Shown here piece after piece: positions 39,529-49,873 of a DNA stretch of 64,000 nt (positions within the stretch are counted from its first letter, which is position 1; each line of letters opens with the position of its first letter). The notes under the pieces are model-generated. The model was not told the origin of the DNA. It searched no databases and was given only the letters and a program-made list of their open reading frames with translations. Source of the stretch: Gracilariopsis chorda (taxonomy: Eukaryota; Rhodophyta; Florideophyceae; Gracilariales; Gracilariaceae); contig NBIV01000087.1 of NCBI GenBank assembly GCA_003194525.1, forward strand, positions 62,001-126,000, read 5' to 3'. A program made the translations under genes and the position numbers.

Positions 39529-40302
39529 TCAAAAAGCTAGACGATTCTTCCAGGTTTCATATTTAAAAAGAGCAACGTCACCTTCAGAAACAGTTCCCGA
39601 ACGACTTTTCTTTGATGCAAGGGCATTGTTCAAAACGTAGGTCTTTGCAGACATCCAGCAGTACTGATCCGTAAGATTGTTGTCGTACACATCATGAAAT
39701 GTTCGTGGCGGGAGTTGTTCTGTGTTTGCAGCAAAGGATGCAAAACCAGCAATAATGTAGGCACCACAACTGTGATAATCTTTTTTTTTGAACCCAAAAA
39801 TATCTAGCATGTAGTTCTGTTCCGATGTTGTCGATTCAATAGACTTCCACGGAAACGCATGTTCAAAAGTTGCCTTGAAGAATCTCAATCCGTAATCAGG
39901 GCAAGTCCAACCGAGACTGTCACCAAAGAACACAGTTCTTATCTCCAGGGTTTTGCGTTTAGTAAAGGATCTTCTTCCGACTATCATTTCCCAGTGCGAT
40001 CCCCTAATATTTAGTGGTACGACCACAGTGTGTATCCCTGAGTCATCCCCAAACAATGAATACCGGAATGGCCAAACAAAAGTTTCCAGATGTTCCAATT
40101 TGAACCAAGATGAGCCGTCATTGTAGTAGAACGATTTGGGCAGTCCCATGAGGTAGGCCTCGGTAATGCATGTGCAAAGACCCAATCCAGGTACCGGCTC
40201 TAAGTCTGTGATACCAGCAGTTTTGAGCAAATTACAAATGTTCTCACCCGATCGACAAATAGTAATGAAAACATTTGGTGTTGAGTGGTTGCAGTCGTTC
40301 AC
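39529..40302 (-). CDS. Ulp1/SENP-type (C48) cysteine peptidase of the MULE
   Basis: The 257-residue frame has the full Ulp1 catalytic set: His103 in GSHWEM, Asp128 in FFGDSLG, a candidate oxyanion Gln162 in SEQNYML and Cys179 in DYHSCGAY. PLNIRGSHW is typical of Ulp1 folds. There is no ATG at the frame's start (GTG at 40302) and the frame stays open back to a TAG near 40366, so a 5' exon is likely. Ulp1 enzymes remove SUMO-like modifiers. In MULEs they are thought to be captured host genes with an unknown role in the element. Two paralogues lie at 48155 and 63073. Confidence 0.8.
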   Translation of the reverse strand: MNDCNHSTPNVFITICRSGENICNLLKTAGITDLEPVPGLGLCTCITEAYLMGLPKSFYYNDGSSWFKLEHLETFVWPFRYSLFGDDSGIHTVVVPLNIRGSHWEMIVGRRSFTKRKTLEIRTVFFGDSLGWTCPDYGLRFFKATFEHAFPWKSIESTTSEQNYMLDIFGFKKKDYHSCGAYIIAGFASFAANTEQLPPRTFHDVYDNNLTDQYCWMSAKTYVLNNALASKKSRSGTVSEGDVALFKYETWKNRLAF

Positions 40303-40365
40303 GATAGGCGTAATAAACGTATATACAAAATGAAACCCAAAACTCTGCGCTTCGCTGTCCTGCAG

Positions 40366-41086
40366 GGAATCCTATTGCGCATTTTCCTTGAAGCATAGAA
40401 AGACTCCTCGATATCCTTGGTTTCCGCCTGACGTAGCTTCCTGGTGACACTCAGTATCATTTCTGATAAACGAAATATGTACCGCAAACCTAAATAAAAA
40501 GCAAAAGTGTAAACGAGGATCATGTGCAATTCAGGGACATAATGGGTGTAGAGAATAAACCAACGTACGGGCGAAGCAATGATGAGTGCAATGCTGGTGT
40601 TAGGGCAGCTTTTAACGTACCGACAAAGCGAGGATGAGTACAACACAAGTGCGACGGTAGGGCTTAGCAGAGATACCAAGCCAGGTTAAGTACACAGAAA
40701 ATTCACACGGCGTAGAGCAGATAGATGAACCATGAGCGAGTGGAAAAAGAGCCAATTTGCAGTGCCAGATAGGTTTCCAAAGCGGAGATGAGTACAACGA
40801 CTGCATAAGGCGACCCAGAGCGCCACAGAGAAGTTACATTGACCAAACAGTGGGCTATAACATGTGCCTCATCAATGCGACGATTGGAGTGGCACGTTGA
40901 CGATCGGGGAAAAGAAACCGTAGGGTTGTTGTAGAGCAGAAGTGTATGCGATGCGATGCAGGAGTTAGAATGTCGCAAACTGGGCAGTAAATTAGAGCGA
41001 AGCGGTGAAATGGCGATCGGCACTAAGCAGGAATAAGGCAGTGACGTGAGGGCAGTTGTTAGATTCTAAGACGCAAGGCAAGCTGT
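40366..41086. other. MULE subterminal region upstream of Ulp1
   Basis: Short minus-strand frames (40450-40244, 40679-40299, 41023-40703) with hydrophobic content appear, none recognisable. Similar A/G-rich phrases recur (GAGATGAGTACAACGAC near 40785 and GAGGATGAGTACAACACAAG near 40630), suggesting weak subterminal repeats. Confidence 0.35.
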
Positions 41087-41369
41087 TCTGGCGGAGAAAA
41101 ACGTTTGGTGGTAGCAGTACCAAAAAGCGCGCGTTCTACCAAGTTTGAATGTGGACTGCTATGAATTGGTATTTTTTCATTGGTTGAAGATGGGTAAGGA
41201 CGCCGTGACGGGGTGAACTCCTACTTATGATTGGCTGTCTTGCAATCATGCCGACGCTCATGTTGGAAGCGGTCCCCCAGGCTACTGCACTCTCTGATCA
41301 GGGGTGAATTCGTGCTTCTGGTTGGCGGAGTTTCTACTGGTTTTACTACAAGTAGATTCAGCCTCCCCC
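41087..41369 (-). repeat. Right terminal inverted repeat of the MULE
   Basis: Reverse complement of 17850-18130 with scattered substitutions, ending in CCCCC at 41365-41369 and then AATAACGAG outside. Confidence 0.9.
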
Positions 41370-41842
41370 AATAACGAGCTAAATACAGGTCGTGTAAAGC
41401 GTGCAAAACCAGCCCCAATAAAATCCCACAGTTTGCACTACAGCAGCAAGCAGAACAGCCAATAGTACGGCCTTCAGGACCTCTCAGGGCCGCTTTTTAT
41501 ACGGCCCAATCAAAGCCAAGAATTCGGGCCGCCACGGTAGGTGTGTAACTAATCACAGCCTCTCACTTAAACAACAAATGCCCGCGAACCAATCAGTTCA
41601 AAACAAAGATCAACGCCGCAGGGCCCCAGGAAGATGCCTTGCAGAAATACACGCTTCGGCAGAAGAAGACATGGCCGCGCATATCTCGATATAGCACGTC
41701 ACCACTTTTGCAGTAATATGCTCGATTAGCATATCATGATCTTCTTTCTGACCGTTGAATTTTCTGCAAAAACTGTTATTGTCCTCATGCATCAGACGGA
41801 GTCAGACTGGTGCGCATAAATCAAAAATAGTACGGCTCTATT
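41370..41842. other. Gap between MULE and copia element
   Basis: A minus-strand frame at 41610-41792 has no recognised motif. The last five bases, CTATT (41838-41842), are the target duplication of the copia element. Confidence 0.4.
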
Positions 41843-42200
41843 TGACGATTTCTCCGATGGTGGGCCCTTCTGCGCTGGCACGGTGGTAAGCGCAGTCCTA
41901 AAGGTGTAGACCGAAACAGTAAATAGAATCTGTAGGCGAATGTGGAGTACGATAGTTCGTAAGGTTAGAATAGACTTAGAAGACCAGAGCTGTCAACAGC
42001 CTCTGTGTGCAGCTGGAATACTGGCAACCGTATGGTCTTTTACCGCTTATCTTCTACTCGCCTATCTTGCTCCTCCGAGGGTAGAGACCAGTGTGCTGTA
42101 GTAGCTAGCTTAAATAAATTTTCTAAGTACCAGACCAGTCGGTGAGATTCCACCCGTGCGAGAGCTCACGTGAAAGTAGGCTTACAGCCACACATTCACA
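41843..42200 (-). repeat. 3' LTR of the copia element
   Basis: Starts TGACGATTTC and ends CATTCACA. Direct repeat of 47595-47953. Confidence 0.93.
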
Positions 42201-42614
42201 CTCCCTCCACTTTCATGTGAGCTCCAAAAGTTGTTCGATGAAAAGTAAAGTGCTAATGACCGATGCCGTGCTATGGTCCGTTGACCATCATTGGTAGTCA
42301 CTAGTGGGAATTGAACCCAAGACATCCGGCATTTTAACCGACACGTGTAGTGTCGCATATAAATACCGTGTGGTAACCCTCCAGTGGGCACTGAAAACTG
42401 ACCTGCGTTGACAGAAGTGGTTGGCGCGGACGTGCTTTGCTGTGGTGCCCTCACACGGGTACCACAGAATTGAAGGGTCTGGCGCAAGCTAGATAAGAGG
42501 GGCTTTCCGGATTCCGTGAAGTACGCCTCCGTTCTTTGTGATTCATTTTTCATTCCCGTGCAGTGATGCTTCCCTTTTGGCCAGTTTTAGTAACCAGATA
42601 GTCCTGCCATTTGG
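42201..42614. other. 3' untranslated region of the copia element
   Basis: A frame at 42182-42553 (minus) crosses the LTR border and is unconvincing. A GGTTCAATTCC sequence on the minus strand near 42310 resembles a tRNA T-arm/B-box but no cloverleaf forms. Confidence 0.4.
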
Positions 42615-43319
42615 TTAGTCCAAGCGGATGATATATTGCGCGGGCCTAACATGCCACTTTCCTTGAAGGAGAACCCGACGAAGCGGTGTGCGGTTAGTAC
42701 TTTTATTCAGGTGGTCCGCAAGGTTTTGACCACTGCGAATAAAGCCGATGTCGGAGATATGACCCAAGCGGTATTTTTCACGGGCGATAGCAATATCTAT
42801 GATCAACTGTTTCTCAGCGGTCCGTGAATCCTTGTGGATAATGTCAAATAGCGATTTAGAGTCTGTAAGGAGACAAACCGATAGCGGTGAACAGTTGAGT
42901 AGAACCCTGAGTTCGGTCGAAAGCGTGTATGCGACATCAAAAATGTCAGCAAAAGCTATGAGCTCTGCCACAAAAGCCGAACGTGTGACTCTACGAGCCT
43001 TATAGGATTTGAAACCGATGGGTAATACGGTTCCAAAGCGGTCGGAAAGGAACGCAAGATAGCCCAAATGGGAGGTCAGATCCACGTTGGCGGCGAACGA
43101 TGCGTCTGATACACCAAGTATGTCCATCGAGCCGATGACCATTTTGGGGAACCCGAGCGATACATCATGCTGTTTCACCACCCCAAGGATATCATGGACT
43201 TCGTTCAGTATCCTTCTATGGTCGGTATCAAAACTTTCACGGGTGACTTGTGTAAACTGCGAGACCTCATAAAGGATGTTGATGCGAGAGTGGGTAAGCC
43301 AGGCCAGCTTTATGTGAAC
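42615..43319 (-). CDS. Copia RNase H (C-terminal pol segment)
   Basis: The frame encodes the RNase H fold of copia type: SDASFAANVDLTSHLGYLAFLS, then ARRVTRSAFVAELIAFAD with the second acid, LLTDSKSLFDII with the third, and HISDIGFIRSGQNLADHLNK near the end, in which the usual W-x-x-T/S-xQxLADxLTK pattern is recognisable. Key acids are present. It is separated from RT by a TGA near 43320. Confidence 0.8.
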   Translation of the reverse strand, partial: VHIKLAWLTHSRINILYEVSQFTQVTRESFDTDHRRILNEVHDILGVVKQHDVSLGFPKMVIGSMDILGVSDASFAANVDLTSHLGYLAFLSDRFGTVLPIGFKSYKARRVTRSAFVAELIAFADIFDVAYTLSTELRVLLNCSPLSVCLLTDSKSLFDIIHKDSRTAEKQLIIDIAIAREKYRLGHISDIGFIRSGQNLADHLNKSTNRTPLRRVLLQGKWHVRPAQYIIRLD

Positions 43320-44177
43320 TGAGGCGAGTTACTCAAACGTGCAATTGGTCGATAACGGTGGGAGCTTTTCAATATACGTCCGCTGCGTGATGCGGGGCTG
43401 TCCCATACGATCTTTCTCAATCTGAAAACCTGTGAAGTTGGAGGGCAGTTCTGAGTCTGGTTTTGTCTCAAACCGTTCTCGGGTCCGTCCACAGAATTTT
43501 CGAAACTCATCTGTTTCAGTGCGGAGTAGGTCATCGACATATGAACCAGATATACCTATAATGATTCCCTTGCGGATTACATAGTAGAGGGCTGGGTCAG
43601 AGCGTAGTGCTTTCATACCCAAGGCCGAACAGTGATGCTTATCCATCGTGGCGAACCAAAGGTCTCCTGATTCGCATAAACCATAAAGGGGTTTTAGAAG
43701 CTGCAAGCACTGATGAGGCTCAAGCTCGAATTCCGGAACGGGTTCTGCGATATAAAGATCGCGTCAAAGTGGTTCCATTGAATGCAAGTATGCTCGCGTT
43801 ATGTCATTGGTCCAAACCTCGTATCCCAAAAGGGTCGAAAGTGCAAGGATAACCCAAACGGTCTGTGGCTGGAGTGTCTGGCTGTAGTGCGCCATAAGGT
43901 GTTTCATTTGATCCCAGTGGCCTCCGATAACATATCGGGCTTTGAACTTTTCTTGACCGTCTTAAGTGGACTTGATAGCTAAAACAAATTGACCTCGCAA
44001 GACATTACCGTCTGATGGAATGTCTTCCTTGAGGGTAACCTTGATGGTACCACGATCTAAAAGTCCACGCAATTGGGCTTTCTTTGCGTCTGTCATCCGG
44101 GGGTCTTGTGCACGGGGATCGCCAGCACTGAGAATCTCAGTCAAGTAGATGTCATTGACCTCCGAAAGATATTTCAA
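43320..44177 (-). pseudogene. Copia reverse transcriptase (with stops)
   Basis: The minus-strand reading gives RT motifs across three stops: GQFVLAIKST, then FKARYVIGGH, then TVWVILALSTLLGYEVWTNDITRAYLHS (first catalytic Asp), LLKPLYGLCESGDLWFATM and GSYVDDLLR (YVDD box). Stops at 43962, about 43778 and 43320 make the gene non-functional as it stands. Confidence 0.85.
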
Positions 44178-44347
44178 GAAACCATTAAGGATTTCACAAA
44201 GGTGAGTGTGCGATAGCTCTGAGGCAAGACATAGGGTTTGACTTGCCCAAAGCTGAACGAGCTTAGATCAGAGTCGGGAGATGGACGCAAGTATACCAGC
44301 TTGGCACTATAATCCACGGTATTCACCTCAAAGGTTCCAATCCATTC

Positions 44348-45337
44348 TCATCTACGCTTTGCAATTAGCTTCTCTCTCCAGACGATGAATTTATCACCAG
44401 GGTGGTACGCAATATTGGCCGATGGTGGGATATTATGACGCAAGGCGCGTTGAACGCGGAGCTTCGCCATATGTTGTCCCATCTCCCTCCGTGCGGTGCT
44501 TGCCAATTTGGCTCTCTCGTCCAGGGTGGACTTTGAAATTAAGTCTTCACCAATCATTCGGAGTGAGGGAAATTCCCCAAATATCAGTACGGAGGGAACG
44601 AAACCTTCTTGTCCGAGAGTGTTGTTCATCGCATAAACAATGAATGCCAGTAGCATGCTGGGGTCCATATTTGGTGACGCCAACTTCAACTTTTTAAAGG
44701 TCTTCCGAAGAGGTTCATGGTAGCGTTCACCAATACCCGGAGAGGAGTGGGACTCAATTCCCGTGCGGACAACATCAATGTTCGAAGCCTTGGTAAGTGA
44801 AATGAAGCTTTTACCAAAGACTGAGCCTTGGTACACCTCTATACGGTTCTGTATACCAGTGTATATCAGTATCCGGCACTGTACAATACATTTCCATATG
44901 GTCTTAGTGGATACATCCGACAAGAACCGAGCGGCAGAAAAGTGCGCTTGTGCATCAACCATGTGGAGCACCGGTTTCTCATCGAGGTACATGATATCAA
45001 TGATCACTTCCTCATTGAACCGAATGTTTTCGGTACCAAGGGAGATTTTAAACTGAGTTGGTTTTGCTTGGACCCTTTGACATGAGTCACAAGAGCGACT
45101 GATCTCTTCGAGTTGTTTCTTCGTCTCCGGGGTGGTGTCTCCTGGACGAGCTTTCCTCAGGAGATTGTACAACTTTTCCGTGGACGGATGGAAAAACTGT
45201 TGATGCAGTTTGGTTAAATGCTGTGTAGTGAACAGCGTTAAGGCCGGAACGGAGTATTGGGCATATAGGTGTCCATCAAACCTTGTCAACCGTATGTGCC
45301 AATCATCCATGGCGTAGGAGGTATTTCTATCATCCAC
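44348..45337 (-). CDS. Copia GAG-pre-integrase and integrase
   Basis: The 329-residue frame begins with the zinc-binding pre-integrase part (LHQQFFHPSTEKLYNLLRKA, SCDSCQRVQ). The integrase core has IDIMYLDEKPVLHMVDAQAHFSAARFLS (first Asp), YQGSVFGKSFISL where a D is expected (QGS in place of DxGS), and GIGERYHEPLRKTFKK with the catalytic Glu. The apparent loss of the second acid suggests an inactive enzyme. Confidence 0.82.
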   Translation of the reverse strand: MDDRNTSYAMDDWHIRLTRFDGHLYAQYSVPALTLFTTQHLTKLHQQFFHPSTEKLYNLLRKARPGDTTPETKKQLEEISRSCDSCQRVQAKPTQFKISLGTENIRFNEEVIIDIMYLDEKPVLHMVDAQAHFSAARFLSDVSTKTIWKCIVQCRILIYTGIQNRIEVYQGSVFGKSFISLTKASNIDVVRTGIESHSSPGIGERYHEPLRKTFKKLKLASPNMDPSMLLAFIVYAMNNTLGQEGFVPSVLIFGEFPSLRMIGEDLISKSTLDERAKLASTARREMGQHMAKLRVQRALRHNIPPSANIAYHPGDKFIVWREKLIAKRR

Positions 45338-46330
45338 AATGGTCCGTTTGACAAGCCGATTGGTGACGATGCACGGGGTCTACTAGTGTTGATCGAGCAC
45401 ATCCATTCCCATTAAGGCAAAAAAGTAGGCTGATATAACATCAAACAAAACCGGTGTGGTGGGTACTCCAGGCGGTGTGTCCAGTGGAATCATTACTCTT
45501 CCTAAGGAGTCGTGTACCGAGTCGGGAAATCTGAACTTGCGGTTAGAACGAAGTAGTCGTAACCTTTTCCCAACGCAGTGGTATATCCTACGGGCTTCTT
45601 TGATACCGATACCGGAGCGCAGTGTGCCTATGTCAACTCAAAAGCCCGGGCGGTATCCCTTTTCCGTCCGCTTGGTTAGGGTCGTGCTATAAACAGGAGT
45701 AAAGTCTACGAATTCTTTCCGATGCTGGTTACGCTTAAAGCGTTTGCACCTAGGGACGGTGCTGCGGTGAGCAGACAACTTATTTGGATTTCTAGGAGCA
45801 AGTGCACCTTCTAGGTATCCTGACGAAAATCCGAGCGGCCTTTGAAGCGAATCTGCTTCTTCGGTACGATGTTAACCGTAGGCGGAGAGGAAAGTGTGGA
45901 CGACAAATGCGTCTGATATTCCCTCTCGTCCATATGGTTCGTCAAGTTAACTTCCTCTGAGATGTTCGGTTCATCCGAGTGGTGACTGGAAGTTAACACG
46001 TAGAAAGTGTCCAGATCGGTTATCTCTTGGGTGTCCGGGTGGGAGTCAGATGACGATCCTCATCCCTGAGGGCGTTAACAACCTCTGAAAGCACATGGAT
46101 AGCTGGGGTTCCCTGCTTAAGAATTGAGGTACGCCATTCCGAATGCAGTTGAACCATGAACCAGTGGGGTGGTCCTTGGCAAGGTGGTCTTCGCTGCCGC
46201 CTATATGGGACTGCATGCGTTTGCCGTCCTTCCCGATGGGGTTGCGGCGCATGTAAGGTGTACGAGTGCGACCCTTGTAGCGGCTTGGTGGTACACCATA
46301 TTGCTGGTAGAATGTACCTGCAGCGGGGGA
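45338..46330 (-). pseudogene. Copia protease and zinc-knuckle remnants
   Basis: The end of a retropepsin is readable on the minus strand near 45560-45390 (VMIPLDTPPGVPTTPVLFDV, then ALMGMDVLDQH, the family's LLGLDvLD). The active-site region upstream is not recognisable. Near 46200-46140 RMQSHIGGSEDHLAKDHP has the spacing of a CCHC knuckle, but both N-terminal Cys are Ser and Gly. Frames are broken at several points. Confidence 0.6.
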
Positions 46331-47563
46331 TTAGGCATTACCAGAAAGGGTTTTCTTTTCTTCCTTGAACTGGATCTGTACCCTGAAAGTGGTCACAAAC
46401 CTATTGAAGGTGAACCGAGAGGTGGTCATTTGCGATATGGGGATCTCTGCCCATGACTGGGTGAGAACAGCCTTACGCAGAAAACGTTTTTTATGCTCAT
46501 CTAAACGGAACTGTGGGGGAGCCTGAGTAAAAACATTGATCGTTTCCACCAGTGTGGTCAAACCTGAATCAGAGTCGGTCAAGTCCTTGTCCTTCATCAC
46601 CTGATCGATGGTGATACGTTCCAATTCTGCTTGTGCAGCAAGCTGATGAACGTCATTGTCATACTCGCTGAGCATGACCTTGACCATTGCCTGAAAGGGC
46701 ATATCTGGAGCTGTGTTTTCAAAGAAAAATTCCCGAGCGGGTCCACCAAAGGCGTTCAGAAAGAACTTCTGGCGCTGTTCTTGTGAGGGCTCAACCTGGT
46801 GAGCCCAAACTTCATAATTCCGAAGGGCGCACCGATTGGACTCTTCCTTGGAGCCGGTAAACTTCATTTCTTTGAAGTAAGTGGCAACTGAAGGAGCTTT
46901 CTTCGAATTGTCCCTGGTTGGGTACCAAGGTGTAACTGCAGCGGTGTTGGGTCCTGAAGGTGGTAGGTTACCTTGAGTTACTTCCTGTGCGGTCGGTGCA
47001 CTTCCACTTTGGTTCCCTGTCTGGTCATTCTGCGCTACCGATTTCGGTGAGAGCGCATTTTGGACATAGAATGACTGCGGAGGTTGTAGAGGAGATTGAC
47101 ACCCGGGCATTTGTGCGTAATATGGATTCGAAAAGCGAATCTTCTTGTACGCTTCCACCATTTCGAGGACCTGAATCTTCTCATAACCGTAACCGGAGGA
47201 GATCCAAACAAAGGCCATGAAGGTTCGACTAGCCCGGTCGGCTGATGACAAAGAGTCCAAGAGGGCGGTTGGTGTCGGAGAGGCGTTTAAAAACCGTCCG
47301 GTGTCATGTACCAGAACAACTGCAAAAGCACCGTGTCGGAATGCTTCTCGACTGAAGATGACGACTGATGCCAGGAGAAATTTATTGATGTCTGTCCGTA
47401 CCATTTGGACGTCGTGTGACCCGTCGGCTGGGTACACGTTGAGCAAATATTTTGCAAGGTCCGAAACCGAGCTTGACACATAGTCACGAGAGTTGAGGTT
47501 CTCGAGTCGCGTTAACAATGCGTCGCGTTGCGCATTGCTCACGTCGCTTGAGCTGCCCGCCAA
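46331..47563 (-). CDS. Copia gag (capsid region)
   Basis: The open frame of 410 codons lies 31 bp inside the 5' LTR. It starts at a TTG (MAGSSS if read as initiator), and TAA lies just upstream, so the original ATG appears lost. The C-terminal half resembles copia capsid: KFTGSKEESNRCALRNYEVWAHQVE, FFLNAFGGPAREFFFEN and DLTDSDSGLTTLVETINVF. It ends at a stop just before the zinc-knuckle remnant. Confidence 0.72.
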   Translation of the reverse strand: MAGSSSDVSNAQRDALLTRLENLNSRDYVSSSVSDLAKYLLNVYPADGSHDVQMVRTDINKFLLASVVIFSREAFRHGAFAVVLVHDTGRFLNASPTPTALLDSLSSADRASRTFMAFVWISSGYGYEKIQVLEMVEAYKKIRFSNPYYAQMPGCQSPLQPPQSFYVQNALSPKSVAQNDQTGNQSGSAPTAQEVTQGNLPPSGPNTAAVTPWYPTRDNSKKAPSVATYFKEMKFTGSKEESNRCALRNYEVWAHQVEPSQEQRQKFFLNAFGGPAREFFFENTAPDMPFQAMVKVMLSEYDNDVHQLAAQAELERITIDQVMKDKDLTDSDSGLTTLVETINVFTQAPPQFRLDEHKKRFLRKAVLTQSWAEIPISQMTTSRFTFNRFVTTFRVQIQFKEEKKTLSGNA

Positions 47564-47594
47564 GAGGTAGTTTTACGAAGAAACCAAATGCAGA

Positions 47595-47953
47595 TTGACG
47601 ATTTCTCCAATGGCAGGCCCTTCTGCGCTGGCACAGTGGTAAGCGCGATCTTAAAGGTGTAGACCGAAACAGTAAATAGAATCTGTAGGCGAGTGTGGAG
47701 TACGATATTTCGTAAAGTTAGGATAGACTTAGAAGACCAGAGCTGTCAACAGCCTCTGTGTGCAGCTGGAATACGGGCAACCGTATGGTCTTTTACCGCT
47801 TATCTTCTACTCGCCTATCTTGCTCCTCCGAGGGTAGAGACCAGTGTGCTGTAGTAGCTAGCTTAAATAAATTTTCTAAGTACCAGACCAGTCGGTGAGA
47901 TTCCACCCGTGCGAGAGCTCACGTGCAAGTAGGCTCACAGCCACACATTCACA
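47595..47953 (-). repeat. 5' LTR of the copia element
   Basis: 359 bp, direct repeat of 41843-42200, followed by the CTATT duplication. Confidence 0.93.
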
Positions 47954-48154
47954 CTATTGACAACTTAATGTACGGTACTTGTGATTTTAGTAATTACTGA
48001 TAGTTTCGATAAATTGTTTTATTTTTGTACCCTCTCGTGCATTATGTAGATCTAAAAGGATTTTGTAAGCAGTTCGATATGATTGAGTATTCAGCAGTCA
48101 AAATTACAACTTTCTCTGCGCCTGAAATCAATAAAAGCAATGAAACACTGACTG

Positions 48155-48841
48155 TTGATGAGAGAAATCCTTTCCAAAAAGACATATGAAGAACAAGTGG
48201 ATGTTTTTGGCGGTATTGAACCACCTTTTGTAGCTCTCGCTCACCGTAGTGCTGTTTCTCCAAACTCATTTTCTTTGAATAGCAGGGATCACAGCCACAT
48301 GTGTAATGTACTTGTTAAATCCGTTGTTACAGATCTGGAGCCCAGCACCGTTGTTTTGTTTTGCAATTTTGTTCTTGATGCCTACTTATCCGGTATAGCA
48401 CAAAGATTTTGCACTAAGTCCAACATGCACTCACAATACTGGATGGAGCATCTTGGCCTCTTCACAGAACCATTTCAAAAGCTCTTTCCTGACTGCAAGG
48501 AGTAAATTACTAACGTAGTGATTCCTTTGAACCTTGGCAATTCTCACTGGGCCCTGTTAATTCCGCATAAAAATATGAATCTCCTCAAAAGAATCGAAAC
48601 GCGTGTTGTGTCTTTTGGTGACATTCTGGTTTACGAGTGCCCTCCTTGTATTTTGAAGTTTCTTAAGGCCATATTTGATCACGTCTTTCTACACCCAGGT
48701 GTTCGATGGACAAAATCTACAAAAAATTACATGCTTCATGATATGCGATTTGAAAGGCAAGGAGACTATTATACATGTAGGGCATATGTCCTAGCAGGAT
48801 GCTCCACATTTGCGGAAAGCTCAGGGTTCCTGTCGAAATAG
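48155..48841 (+). pseudogene. Second Ulp1-type peptidase, broken
   Basis: One frame with a single TAA (48503-48505) covers a Ulp1 domain homologous to the one at 39529-40302. PLNLGNSHWALLIPH has the His, FGDILVY the Asp, and GDYYTCRAYVLAG the Cys, although the conserved Gly after Cys is Arg. Downstream the homology continues through stops to about 48910. The gene is on the plus strand and likely marks another MULE remnant whose left part now lies beyond the copia insertion. Confidence 0.72.
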
Positions 48842-48984
48842 ACATTTACCTCTATATATAATGCAAATATGACCGAAGAGTACCGGTAGATGACAGCTAC
48901 GTGCAGTATTTGGAACAATATTAACGCCACAGAAGAGAAAAAGAACTCGAAACCAGACGCACATGCATCGAAAAAACGAAATCT

Positions 48985-49611
48985 TTGGATAATCTTGGAG
49001 TAGAAGTGGACGTGACTACTGAAGGAGCACCCAGAGGGGAAGATTCAAATATGTATAAGGAGTATGATGTTGATACTGGTATTTCTGACAAGGAAAATGA
49101 GGAGTGTTACAGCGAGGAGACTATCGCAGAGATAATCGAGAAAGTTTTTGCTCACCTAGAAAGTGGGTTGGGTGCTTGGGTTGAGAGGAGAGTGACAAGG
49201 CCTCAGATATTCACGCTCATTGCTGAGAAGCTGCCTATCATGAAAGCTGCACATATGTCATGGTACAGCGGTACAAAACGACTGTGGCAGAGCTCTGGGT
49301 CTCTCAAGCAACGTACGAAAATACGTTTGTATGATAATCACGCAGCACTCAGCTATTTGATCGAGATTTTGCTTACCACAGCTCTTGAGAACTGTGAGAA
49401 ACCACAGAAGATCGCAGCAAAGCACTCAAAGGACGGAATACGGAAGCTCAACTCATATACTGATGACGATGGCATACCTATGCTCACAGGCTCTTCTCAT
49501 TTCGCTGGTGCGTTGCGTGATCTGCGGCCGGTTTTTTTAGCTGTCGAGACCTGGAAAGCAGTTTGGCATTCATCGGCTGAACAAGATGTCCAGGAAACAT
49601 ATCCAGCATAA
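48985..49611 (+). CDS. Unknown acidic protein downstream of second Ulp1
   Basis: The 208-residue frame follows the Ulp1 pseudogene in the same orientation. It is acidic at first (GISDKENEECYSEETIAEII) and then helical (VFAHLESGLGAWVERR, ALSYLIEILLTTALEN). I do not recognise it. Its position corresponds to the middle gene of the MULE at 37983-39300, so it may be part of a transposase, but no motif proves this. Confidence 0.4.
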   Translation: MDNLGVEVDVTTEGAPRGEDSNMYKEYDVDTGISDKENEECYSEETIAEIIEKVFAHLESGLGAWVERRVTRPQIFTLIAEKLPIMKAAHMSWYSGTKRLWQSSGSLKQRTKIRLYDNHAALSYLIEILLTTALENCEKPQKIAAKHSKDGIRKLNSYTDDDGIPMLTGSSHFAGALRDLRPVFLAVETWKAVWHSSAEQDVQETYPA

Positions 49612-49873
49612 TATTATTGTAGCCGGATGGCTACGACGCACTAAGTACAAACCACCGCACGCATGTCGATTTGTAGTCGTGGTTAAATTCCAATCACCTT
49701 ATGATGGGCTGTTTAGCATCAAATATTCCAAACCATACTCACCCTCTGGTCCATATGTCAAATAGCGCATCCCTGGAAAAATCTAATGCTGCACTGGGGT
49801 CCCTTCCGGGGCGCATCATAGAATGGAAAGAAGATGAACCATTCCATCTTTTTGGCATGAACTCCAGGACACC

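Larger units (their letters stand above)
17850..41369 (-). mobile_element. Mutator-like element (MULE) with Ulp1 gene, split by nested retrotransposons
   Basis: The boundaries are two ~280-bp inverted repeats (17850-18130 and about 41087-41369) that align almost throughout. Both ends begin GGGGGAGGCTGAATC. The bases just outside share ACGAG on both sides, a possible remnant of the 8-11 bp target duplication expected for MULEs. Internal genes are on the minus strand: Ulp1 peptidase, a broken middle region, a MULE-type transposase core and a basic C-terminal segment. Subtracting gypsy elements A and B leaves about 6.5 kb, an ordinary size for an autonomous MULE. Ulp1-carrying MULEs are known from plants. 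Confidence 0.8.
41843..47953 (-). mobile_element. Ty1/copia element, 6.1 kb, decayed
   Basis: Two ~358-bp LTRs (41843-42200 and 47595-47953) are direct repeats with TG...CA ends, about 4% different by eye. They are flanked by the duplication CTATT (41838-41842 and 47954-47958). A purine tract (GTGGAGGGAG on the minus strand) abuts the 3' LTR. Minus-strand order is gag, protease, integrase, RT, RNase H: the copia order. Several stops make it non-autonomous. Confidence 0.92.

Noticed and set aside
42290..42355. tRNA-like T-arm (GGTTCAATTCC) on the minus strand
   Set aside because: No matching acceptor stem, D-arm or A box could be folded around it; it lies in the copia 3' region and may be chance.
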